5,098 bases of DNA, taken from the NCBI GenBank assembly GCA_023387295.1, contig JAEWIG010000264.1, forward strand, positions 1-5,098, in the 5' to 3' direction. Source of the DNA: Bacillota bacterium. GTDB taxonomy: Bacteria > Bacillota > Bacilli > Bacillales > Cytobacillaceae. Under the pieces are notes generated by a model. That model ran no database searches and was not told the origin of the DNA. It saw nothing but the letters and a program-made list of their open reading frames with translations. A program made the position numbers and the translations under genes. Position 1 is the stretch's first letter. Each line of letters opens with the position of its first letter. Positions 1-5,098 of this stretch are shown one piece after another.

Positions 1-1331
1 GATAATGGCTTATCATTTAAATTTGCATAAATATTTGTACCAATAATACTCTTTTTTCTAGTAAACGTATCTTGCTTCCTTTTAGCTAAAACGTTAGAAA
101 TTTGTTCTTGAATCCATCCAGTATTTAACGTTTGTATGATCCCATTTTTTTTATCTATTTCCAAAAATAATGCCCATGATTTTTCTGCAAGCTCATTCGT
201 TAAGTTTTCAACGTACCAAGAGCCACCTGCAGGATCGACTATTTTTTGTAAATGAGCCTCATTTTTTAAGATTAATTGGGTATTACGCGCGATTCTTTCA
301 GAAAAAGCAGTAGAACTTCCTTCTGGTTCATTAAAAGGACTAACATGAAGATATTGAACTCCACCAATCACCGCAGCAAAAGCCTCATTTCCAGACCGAA
401 GCAAGTTTACATATGGATCGTATGCAGTTTTTGTAAAAGCAGATGTCTCAGCAGATATAATCATTTTTGGGTCTACCGTTTTTGCCCCATAGCTTTCAGT
501 AATTTTCGCCCAAAGCATCCTCACTGCTCGAAGCTTAGCGATTTCCATGAAGAAGTTTGCACCAACAGAAAATTTAAAAACCATGCTCTGTAAAATCGTT
601 TCCAGTTTCATTCCTTTTTTAAGAAGCGTGTCAATGTAGTAAACGCCCGTCGACAATGCAAGAGCAAGCTCTTGTACCGCATTAGCACCAGCATGATGAT
701 AAATGCTTGTATTGACGAGAATTGTCCGAAGATGTGGCATACTTTTATTTGCAGATTCTAGAACATCTATCCATTTATCAGAAAGTACTTTATCTAAATC
801 ACTTCCATTTATTACTGCTACTGCTAAAGGATCTGAACCGATATAGCCAGAAATCGTTTCATTGTTTGGTAACTTTAACAATGTGTTAAGGATTTCGGTT
901 TGTTTATCTTCAGCATCAATACTAAAAGGATATTTAGAATAAATGCCCTCAATTAGCTGTTCGAACTCATGCAAATCAATATGATCAACAGAAAACGCTA
1001 AGGCTGTTTGACCTTTTTCCAGTGCGGTAAGTAGCTTCTCTTTTAGATCTTTTCCCTTTTCCGTTCCTAGTCTTTGGGCAATTCTCCATTCCTGCGTGAG
1101 ATAACCTAGCGAATTTGTCCCTCTACGAAAATCCGATTGGCCTGGGAATTGTGAAATATGCTTGGGATCAATGTCCACACTTGTATAAAGCGGTTTCAAT
1201 TGAATGTCTTCATATGTATTTGTTTTGATGGAGTCGAGCGATTTTCCTTTTAAGCTTTCTTCAGCTTTTTGCTTCCAATGATTCAATGTATGCGTCTCAA
1301 ATGTTTCATTCATCATTTTCTTTAGTGGCAT
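1..1331 (-). CDS. mutA: Methylmalonyl-CoA mutase small (beta) subunit, 3' end outside the window
   Basis: The reverse strand gives one uninterrupted frame of 443 codons plus two bases, open at the left edge; small subunits are usually a little over 600 residues, so roughly the last quarter to third is missing. The N-terminal segment (about residues 12-50, with NHWKQKAEESLKGK and the ELKPLYT-like IQLKPLYT) and the barrel motifs YHHAGANAVQELA (211-223), FMEIAKLRAVRMLW (261-274), TAYDPYVNLLRSGNEAF (302-318) and DPAGGSWYVE (366-375) are typical of MutA. In this family the small subunit pairs with the catalytic, B12-binding MutB in the cytosol to interconvert (R)-methylmalonyl-CoA and succinyl-CoA; MutB would be expected just beyond the left edge. 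The ATG at 1331 is chosen because the protein then starts about where relatives do; ATGs at 1316 and 1313 are alternatives, but without a good ribosome site. It lies downstream of bkdB on the same strand but behind a terminator, so it probably has its own promoter. The MutA assignment is firm; the start is less so. Confidence 0.94.
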   Translation of the reverse strand, partial: MPLKKMMNETFETHTLNHWKQKAEESLKGKSLDSIKTNTYEDIQLKPLYTSVDIDPKHISQFPGQSDFRRGTNSLGYLTQEWRIAQRLGTEKGKDLKEKLLTALEKGQTALAFSVDHIDLHEFEQLIEGIYSKYPFSIDAEDKQTEILNTLLKLPNNETISGYIGSDPLAVAVINGSDLDKVLSDKWIDVLESANKSMPHLRTILVNTSIYHHAGANAVQELALALSTGVYYIDTLLKKGMKLETILQSMVFKFSVGANFFMEIAKLRAVRMLWAKITESYGAKTVDPKMIISAETSAFTKTAYDPYVNLLRSGNEAFAAVIGGVQYLHVSPFNEPEGSSTAFSERIARNTQLILKNEAHLQKIVDPAGGSWYVENLTNELAEKSWALFLEIDKKNGIIQTLNTGWIQEQISNVLAKRKQDTFTRKKSIIGTNIYANLNDKPL

Positions 1332-1364
1332 AATAACTGTCGGTGAGACAGCTTTCCCTCCCTT
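1332..1364 (-). promoter_or_regulatory. mutA ribosome binding site with intervening hairpin
   Basis: On the minus strand AAGGGAGGG (1364-1356) is an excellent Shine-Dalgarno, but 24 bases separate it from the ATG at 1331, which is too far for normal initiation. Between them sits an inverted repeat, AGCTGTC (1353-1347) and GACAGTT (1341-1335), with a five-base loop, giving seven pairs including one G-U. If it folds, the effective spacing drops to 5 bases (or 9 if only the five inner pairs form), within the normal range. No in-frame ATG, GTG or TTG lies at the usual distance from this purine tract. The sequence is observed; the role in translation is inferred. Confidence 0.55.
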
Positions 1365-1410
1365 CACAATCAAAAAATCAGTTCCATTTTATAAAAATAA
1401 TTCCGCCACC

Positions 1411-1439
1411 TATATATATCATTAGAGCAGAATTGTCTA
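1411..1439 (-). promoter_or_regulatory. Candidate sigma-A promoter for mutA
   Basis: On the minus strand TAGACA (1439-1434) is one base from the -35 consensus TTGACA and is followed, after 17 bases, by TATATA (1416-1411). The same AT run also offers an extended -10 arrangement, TG-A-TATATA, with a 15-base spacer. Transcription would begin near 1404, giving a leader of about 70 nt before mutA that contains the ribosome site and hairpin. A second -10-like TATAAT lies further upstream (about 1473-1478) but lacks a convincing -35. No GG/GC pair typical of sigma-54 promoters was seen. In such an AT-rich region chance matches are common, so this is tentative. Confidence 0.35.
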
Positions 1440-1500
1440 AAAAATCATACAAATCATACCATTTTTATTTTATTATACATACCAAAAACAAGCAATTATA

Positions 1501-1576
1501 GGCTCTGTTAAACATGGCTGTTGATTTCCGCTCCAATCAACAGGTGCAGAAATCAATATTATCCTTTAACAGAGCC
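1501..1576. repeat. 76-bp inverted-repeat element, MITE-like or IS remnant
   Basis: The ends are perfect 12-bp inverted repeats: GGCTCTGTTAAA at 1501-1512 and TTTAACAGAGCC at 1565-1576. After eight unrelated bases, similarity resumes in register: TTGATTTCCGCTCC (1521-1534) on the left matches TTGATTTCTGCACC read inward from the right (1556-1543) at 12 of 14 positions. Each arm is thus 34 bp with about 25 matches, around an 8-bp centre. This is the architecture of a miniature transposable element or of two IS ends joined after internal loss. It has no coding capacity and no transposase is nearby. Flanks share only ATA on both sides (1498-1500 and 1577-1579), which is weak evidence for a target duplication in AT-rich DNA. 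GGCTCTGTTAAA with TTGATTTCYGCWCC resembles sequence I associate with dispersed repeats in Bacillaceae, but I cannot name the family. Confidence 0.6.
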
Positions 1577-1583
1577 ATAAAAT

Positions 1584-1665
1584 AAAAAGCCTATGGAGCT
1601 TGCGTTTAGAAGGTGATTATTTAGAAAGAAATCACAATTCAATGCACAAGCCACATAGGCTTTTT
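1584..1665 (-). terminator. Long intrinsic terminator after bkdB (potentially bidirectional)
   Basis: A 12-bp stem, AAAAAGCCTATG (1584-1595) with CATAGGCTTTTT (1654-1665), is extended past a 2x2 internal loop by GCTTG/CAAGC (1598-1602 and 1647-1651). Read on the minus strand it begins 27 bases after the bkdB stop and ends in TAGGCTTTTTATTTTAT, a U-rich tail, so it should end bkd transcripts before mutA. The apical part is 44 bases and itself holds a 6-bp inverted repeat, GTGATT/AATCAC (1613-1618 and 1630-1635). T-runs on both sides would allow termination in either direction, although no plus-strand gene is present. Confidence 0.8.
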
Positions 1666-1691
1666 TACGATAAATTTTGTTTTAGCTTTGG

Positions 1692-3017
1692 TTAATACAC
1701 AGGAGTATTCTCTTTAGAAATATGTTCTAGAATTTCTTTAATTCGTTGTAGGAATCGTCCACAAACTAGTCCATCTAATACACGGTGATCGAGTGATAAA
1801 CATAGGTTTACCATATCGCGTACAGCAATCATATTGTTATTCACAATAACTGGGCGTTTAACTATCGATTCAACTTGTAAAATGGCTGCTTGTGGATAAT
1901 TGATAATTCCCATTGATTGAACTGATCCAAATGAACCAGTGTTATTAACTGTAAACGTGCCACCAGACATTTCATCGGATGTTAATTTTCCTGCACGAAC
2001 TTTTGCAGCAAACTCTCCAATTTCACGCGCAATGCCCTTAATAGTTTTTTCATCTGCATTTTTAATGACAGGGACAAATAAAGCATCTTCAGTCGCTACT
2101 GCAATGGAAATATTAATATCTTTCTTTTGAATTATTTTATCGCCAGCCCACATTGAATTAATTTGTGGAAACTCTTTAAGCGCTTGAGCAACTGCTTTTA
2201 CGAAGAAAGCAAAAAATGTTAGGTTAAATCCTTCTTTTTTCTTAAACTCGTCTTTAATAGAGTTGCGGTATTCTACTAGGTTTGTCACATCTACTTCTAC
2301 CATTGTCCATGCATGTGGAATCTCATGTTTACTACGAAGCATATTAGCAGCGATTGCTTTACGAACGCCTGTTACAGGTATCTCGATATCTCCTGACATG
2401 ACTGGTACATTAGGAGCTGATGCAACTTGTTTTACAGTTGTAGATTCTACTTTTGTTGGAGCTGTTTGTTGTGCTTCCGGTGCCTTTACCCCTTGTTGTA
2501 CTATTCCAGCAGAACCAGCTACAGGGAAGTTCCCAGACTCAATAAGTTTTGTTAAGTCTTTTCGCGTTATCCGACCGCCAGCACCCGTGCCAGCTACTTG
2601 ACTTAAATCAATACCGTGTTCTTGAGAAAGTTTTAATACAGCTGGTGAATAACGGACTCCACCTTTACTTACTTCTGCATATGAAGCTTTTGAATGAACT
2701 GTCGTCGATTGCGATTGTGCAGCAACTGGAGTATCTGCTTGTTGAGGTTGTGTGGTTTCCTCTGCTTGCTGTCCACCTTCAGTTTCTATTGTAAGGATAA
2801 CTTCATCGACCTCATAAGTTTCCCCTTCTACAGCGATTATTTCTTTTATGACGCCTTCAAACGAAGACGGTACCTCCGCATTTACTTTATCTGTCATAAC
2901 CTCTGCAAGTGGATCATATTTATTCACTTTATCGCCAACGGAAACTAACCATTTACTAATTGTACCTTCCGTCACGCTTTCGCCTAATTTGGGCATCTTG
3001 ATTTGTTCAATTGCCAA
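1692..3017 (-). CDS. bkdB: Branched-chain 2-oxo acid dehydrogenase E2, dihydrolipoyl acyltransferase
   Basis: A 441-residue cytosolic E2 core subunit that takes the acyl group from E1 onto its lipoyl arm and transfers it to CoA. Residues 1-80 are a lipoyl domain with the lipoylated lysine K44 in VMTDKVNAEVPS. A Gln/Thr/Ala-rich flexible linker follows (about 82-118), then the E1/E3-binding domain (about 121-160; RYSPAVLKLS and GTGAGGRITRKDL), a second linker (163-205), and the acyltransferase domain (about 208-441) with the catalytic HRVLDG motif, H411 and D415. The length is close to other Bacillus E2 proteins. The start is TTG at 3017, preceded at 7 bases by AGGAGGG (3031-3025); the next methionine, M8, would cut into the lipoyl domain. 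The domain layout alone also fits pyruvate or 2-oxoglutarate E2, but the bkdAA-bkdAB context and the absence of odhA or pdh-type neighbours favour the branched-chain complex. E3 (lpdV) is expected upstream, outside the window. Confidence 0.96.
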   Translation of the reverse strand: MAIEQIKMPKLGESVTEGTISKWLVSVGDKVNKYDPLAEVMTDKVNAEVPSSFEGVIKEIIAVEGETYEVDEVILTIETEGGQQAEETTQPQQADTPVAAQSQSTTVHSKASYAEVSKGGVRYSPAVLKLSQEHGIDLSQVAGTGAGGRITRKDLTKLIESGNFPVAGSAGIVQQGVKAPEAQQTAPTKVESTTVKQVASAPNVPVMSGDIEIPVTGVRKAIAANMLRSKHEIPHAWTMVEVDVTNLVEYRNSIKDEFKKKEGFNLTFFAFFVKAVAQALKEFPQINSMWAGDKIIQKKDINISIAVATEDALFVPVIKNADEKTIKGIAREIGEFAAKVRAGKLTSDEMSGGTFTVNNTGSFGSVQSMGIINYPQAAILQVESIVKRPVIVNNNMIAVRDMVNLCLSLDHRVLDGLVCGRFLQRIKEILEHISKENTPVY

Positions 3018-3024
3018 TGCTCTT

Positions 3025-3031
3025 CCCTCCT
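3025..3031 (-). promoter_or_regulatory. bkdB ribosome binding site deciding a TTG start
   Basis: AGGAGGG on the minus strand is a near-perfect Shine-Dalgarno, and the seven bases AAGAGCA separate it from TTG at 3017-3015. There is no in-frame ATG or GTG between the upstream in-frame stop and this TTG, so TTG is the only start that keeps the lipoyl domain whole. Confidence 0.85.
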
Positions 3032-3033
3032 CA

Positions 3034-3154
3034 TTGTCTAGCTCCGGCTCCTAGCCCCTCGAGGTCATAAGTCAATCCATCATGAAGGTAAAGTACAACC
3101 TTCACGCTGGCTCGCCTTATGCTTGTCGGGGCTAAGCAGTCGCCTCCGCTTTTC
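3034..3154. repeat. Folded intergenic repeat between bkdAB and bkdB
   Basis: This fills nearly all of the 137-base gap inside the operon and has no coding capacity. Three nested inverted repeats are visible: TAGCCCC/GGGGCTA (3052-3058 and 3128-3134), CATAAG/CTTATG (3066-3071 and 3116-3121) and TGAAGGT/ACCTTCA (3083-3089 and 3098-3104, eight-base loop). They would fold into one long rod on either strand. It is more GC-rich than the surrounding genes. The ends, TGTCTAGCTCC on the left and CCTCCGCTTTTC abutting the bkdAB stop codon on the right, resemble dispersed intergenic repeats I recall from Bacillus and relatives; that is from memory, not a search. It lacks a U-tract after the stem on the minus strand, so it is not a typical terminator. 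A role in transcript stability or in E1:E2 dosage is possible but inferred. Confidence 0.7.
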
Positions 3155-4138
3155 TTAGTACGCTGCTAGTTCTCTCATTGCTTTTTCAACTTTATCTGGG
3201 TTGACCATGAAGAATTTTTCCATGGTAGGTGCATAAGGCATTGCAGGTATATCTGGTCCTGCTAGACGCATGATGGGTGCATCTAGCTCAAATAAGCAGT
3301 TTTCAGCAATAATAGCTGAAACTTCACTCATGATGCTGCCTTCTTTATTGTCCTCTGTAATCAACAATACTTTTCCCGTTTTTGAAGCCGCTTCAATTAT
3401 TGCTTCCTTATCAAGCGGATACACTGTTCTTAAATCAAGAATATGGGCAGATATGCCATCACTAGCTAATTTTTCTGCTGCTTGAAGAGCAAAATGAACA
3501 CATAGACCATATGTAATTATCGTAATGTCTTCCCCTTCACGCTTTACGTCTGCCTTGCCAATTGGTAACACATAATCAGTTTCAGGAACTTCCCCTTTAA
3601 TTAACCGATAAGCACGTTTATGCTCAAAGAATAAAACAGGATCCTCATCTCGAATCGCAGCTTTTAATAATCCTTTCACATCGTATGGAGTTGAAGGCAT
3701 GACAATTTTCAAACCTGGTTGATTGGCAAAAATTGCTTCAACTGATTGCGAATGATATAAAGCACCATGTACGCCACCACCATATGGCGCACGAATAACA
3801 ATTGGACAGTTCCAATCGTTATTGGAACGGTAGCGAATTCTAGCAGCTTCTGAAATAATTTGATTCACAGCAGGCATAATGAAATCAGCAAATTGCATTT
3901 CAGCAATTGGGCGCATTCCGTACATAGCAGCGCCAATACCTACTCCAGCGATTGCTGATTCAGCAAGTGGTGTATCAATGACACGTTCTTCACCAAATTG
4001 ATCATAAAGCCCTTGTGTAGCTTTAAACACTCCACCTTTTTTTCCTACGTCTTCCCCTAATACAAAAACTCTCGGGTCCTTTTCCATTTCTTCACGAATT
4101 GCCATTGTAACCGCATCAATATAAGAAATTACAGCCAT
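3155..4138 (-). CDS. bkdAB: Branched-chain 2-oxo acid dehydrogenase E1 component, beta subunit
   Basis: A complete 327-residue protein, the usual length for this family. With E1 alpha it forms the thiamine-diphosphate-dependent alpha2beta2 decarboxylase that feeds acyl groups to the E2 lipoyl arm. The N-terminal half is the transketolase-type pyrimidine-binding domain: ALREEME-like AIREEMEKD (13-21), GEDVGKKGGVFKAT (28-41), DTPLAES with E60, the position of the glutamate expected to contact the cofactor, and AEMQFADFI (79-87). GGGVHGALYHSQSVEA (120-135) carries the conserved H129. The C-terminal transketolase domain follows from about residue 190 (DITIITYG, LDLRTVYPLD). The ATG at 4138 is 15 bases after the bkdAA stop and is preceded at 7 bases by AAGGGGG, so the two E1 genes are probably translated from one message in matched amounts. 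A pyruvate E1 beta would look similar; the partner genes favour branched-chain substrates. Confidence 0.96.
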   Translation of the reverse strand: MAVISYIDAVTMAIREEMEKDPRVFVLGEDVGKKGGVFKATQGLYDQFGEERVIDTPLAESAIAGVGIGAAMYGMRPIAEMQFADFIMPAVNQIISEAARIRYRSNNDWNCPIVIRAPYGGGVHGALYHSQSVEAIFANQPGLKIVMPSTPYDVKGLLKAAIRDEDPVLFFEHKRAYRLIKGEVPETDYVLPIGKADVKREGEDITIITYGLCVHFALQAAEKLASDGISAHILDLRTVYPLDKEAIIEAASKTGKVLLITEDNKEGSIMSEVSAIIAENCLFELDAPIMRLAGPDIPAMPYAPTMEKFFMVNPDKVEKAMRELAAY

Positions 4139-4145
4139 GTTTCTT

Positions 4146-4152
4146 CCCCCTT
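4146..4152 (-). promoter_or_regulatory. bkdAB ribosome binding site
   Basis: AAGGGGG lies in the 15-base bkdAA-bkdAB gap, seven bases from the ATG at 4138. It supports that start and tight co-translation of the two E1 subunits. Confidence 0.75.
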
Positions 4153-4153
4153 A

Positions 4154-5098
4154 CTATTCGGCATAGACATATTTCATTGCATGTTCTGGTTCAGCATATG
4201 GCGCATTTTCAGCGTAATCCGTAGCTTCATTAACAATTCCCATCACACGATCATTAATCTCTTTTTCTTTTGCCTCATTCAAAAGTCCATTATCTTTCAG
4301 ATAATCTCCAAAAGTAATAATTGGATCTTTCGCCTTTGCCTCTGCAACTTCATCACGATCACGATAACTACGATCATCATCATCAGATGAATGTGGTGTA
4401 AGGCGGTAAGAAACTGTTTCTACAAGTGTCGGTCCATCTCCCCGTCTTCCTCTATCAGCAGCTTCTTTAACTGCTTTGTATACTTCAAGTGGGTCATTTC
4501 CATCCACAGTTATTCCCGGCATCCCATAACCAATCGCACGATCTGATACATTTTCACATGCTAATTGCTTTTCAATTGGAACCGAAATCGCATATTTATT
4601 ATTTTCACACATAAACACAACAGGTAGCTTATGAACCCCTGCAAAATTTGCGCCTTCATGAAAATCACCCTGGTTGGATGATCCTTCACCAAAAGTAACA
4701 AACGTTACGAGGTCTTTACCTTCCATTCTTCCGGCTAATGCAACACCAACAGCATGTGGTACTTGTGTAGTAACAGGAGATGAGCCTGTCACAATTCGAT
4801 TTTTCTTTTGACCAAAATGTCCTGGCATTTGGCGTCCACCTGAGTTCGGATCCTCAGCTTTAGCAAATGCAGAAAGCATTAGTTCTTTTGCAGTCATCCC
4901 AAACGTTAAGACAACACCCATATCACGGTAATATGGGAGGACGTAATCCTTTTCTTTATCAAGCGCAAAAGCAGCACCAACTTGAGCAGCCTCTTGCCCT
5001 TGACATGAAATAACGAAAGGGATTTTTCCTGCTCGGTTTAAAAGCCACATCCGCTCATCGATTCGACGGGCCAAAAGCATGGTTTCATACATTTCTAA
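4154..5098 (-). CDS. bkdAA: Branched-chain 2-oxo acid dehydrogenase E1 component, alpha subunit, 5' end outside the window
   Basis: The frame stays open to the right edge: two further codons (Leu-Glu) precede the methionine at 5092, which is inside the conserved helix MYETMLLARRIDERMW rather than a start. Bacillus E1 alpha proteins are about 330 residues, so some 16 residues are missing from the 314 seen. Counting from the methionine at 5092, the thiamine-diphosphate/Mg site is GEGSSNQGDFHEG (135-147) followed by ENNKYAIS (163-170), with GEG in place of the more usual GDG, as is common in this subfamily. The loop YRLTPHSSDDDD (229-240) corresponds to the regulated phosphorylation loop of mammalian E1 alpha. 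GKIPFVISCQGQEA (22-35) and GGRQMPGHFGQKKNR (85-99) are characteristic of bacterial BkdAA. It performs the decarboxylation of the 2-oxo acids of Val, Leu and Ile together with BkdAB. Its promoter and probable upstream genes (ptb, bcd, buk, lpdV in Bacillus) lie outside the window. Confidence 0.95.
   Translation of the reverse strand, partial: LEMYETMLLARRIDERMWLLNRAGKIPFVISCQGQEAAQVGAAFALDKEKDYVLPYYRDMGVVLTFGMTAKELMLSAFAKAEDPNSGGRQMPGHFGQKKNRIVTGSSPVTTQVPHAVGVALAGRMEGKDLVTFVTFGEGSSNQGDFHEGANFAGVHKLPVVFMCENNKYAISVPIEKQLACENVSDRAIGYGMPGITVDGNDPLEVYKAVKEAADRGRRGDGPTLVETVSYRLTPHSSDDDDRSYRDRDEVAEAKAKDPIITFGDYLKDNGLLNEAKEKEINDRVMGIVNEATDYAENAPYAEPEHAMKYVYAE

Larger units (their letters stand above)
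1332..1691. other. bkdB-mutA intergenic region (360 bp), no gene
   Basis: No supported coding region or RNA gene is seen on either strand. From right to left it holds the bkdB terminator, the 76-bp inverted-repeat element, a very AT-rich tract with repeated GTATG words on the minus strand (three copies between about 1440 and 1483), the candidate mutA promoter, and the mutA leader with its hairpin. No adenosylcobalamin-type riboswitch (B12 box) is recognisable, although mutase is a B12 enzyme. Confidence 0.7.

Noticed and set aside
276..593. Open frame of 105 codons on the plus strand
   Set aside because: It lies entirely opposite mutA, whose protein is clearly conserved; the plus-strand translation has no recognisable domain.
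1..1331. mutA as a pseudogene, since no closed frame appears on the minus strand at the left
   Set aside because: A full manual translation shows no stop or frameshift over 443 codons; the gene is simply cut by the window edge.
1332..1500. Adenosylcobalamin riboswitch or sigma-54 promoter upstream of mutA
   Set aside because: No B12-box-like sequence and no correctly spaced GG/GC pair were found in the leader or just upstream.
1501..1576. Tiny IS with target duplication of 8 bp
   Set aside because: The eight bases on either side do not match; only ATA is shared, which could be chance, and there is no transposase coding sequence.
1939..3054. Several plus-strand open frames opposite bkdB
   Set aside because: They overlap one another and the well-supported bkdB on the opposite strand, and their translations are low-complexity antisense products.
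3034..3154. Transcription terminator between bkdAB and bkdB
   Set aside because: The long hairpin is not followed by a U-tract on the minus strand, and bkdB has no separate promoter that I can see, so read-through is more likely.
3270..4390. Plus-strand open frames opposite bkdAB and bkdAA
   Set aside because: They are antisense shadows of conserved E1 genes, without plausible ribosome sites or domains.
5090..5092. ATG at 5092 as the start of bkdAA
   Set aside because: The frame continues to the window edge, the ATG is inside a conserved helix, and family members have about 16-18 more N-terminal residues.

Overview
The window is a minus-strand catabolic locus from a low-GC Gram-positive bacterium, most likely a member of the Bacillaceae or a close relative (Bacillus or Lysinibacillus type). 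This is suggested by AT-rich codon use, strong purine-rich Shine-Dalgarno sequences, a TTG start codon, E1/E2 proteins that read like Bacillus BkdAA/BkdAB/BkdB, and repeats whose ends look like those scattered through Bacillaceae genomes. The genus cannot be fixed by eye.

In the direction of transcription (right to left), the window opens inside bkdAA (E1 alpha of the branched-chain 2-oxo acid dehydrogenase, 5' end outside the window). bkdAB (E1 beta) follows after 15 bases. A 137-base gap carries a folded intergenic repeat of about 120 bp, and then comes bkdB (lipoylated E2 acyltransferase, TTG start). Downstream of bkdB is an intrinsic terminator with an unusually long stem-loop. Next is a 76-bp element with 12-bp perfect terminal inverted repeats, like a MITE or IS remnant. 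A plausible promoter and leader follow, and then the first 443 residues of mutA (small subunit of methylmalonyl-CoA mutase), which runs off the left edge.

The genes make metabolic sense together. The Bkd complex converts the 2-oxo acids of valine, isoleucine and leucine to branched acyl-CoAs, which either prime branched-chain fatty acids or are oxidised further. Valine and isoleucine carbon reaches propionyl-CoA or methylmalonyl-CoA, and methylmalonyl-CoA mutase takes it to succinyl-CoA. All genes with visible boundaries look intact, and no transposase, RNA gene or CRISPR array was seen.

I see no new multi-gene system here. The interesting material is non-coding: the structured repeat inside the bkd operon, the small inverted-repeat element with two competing hairpins, the long terminator, and a hairpin lying between the Shine-Dalgarno and the start codon of mutA.
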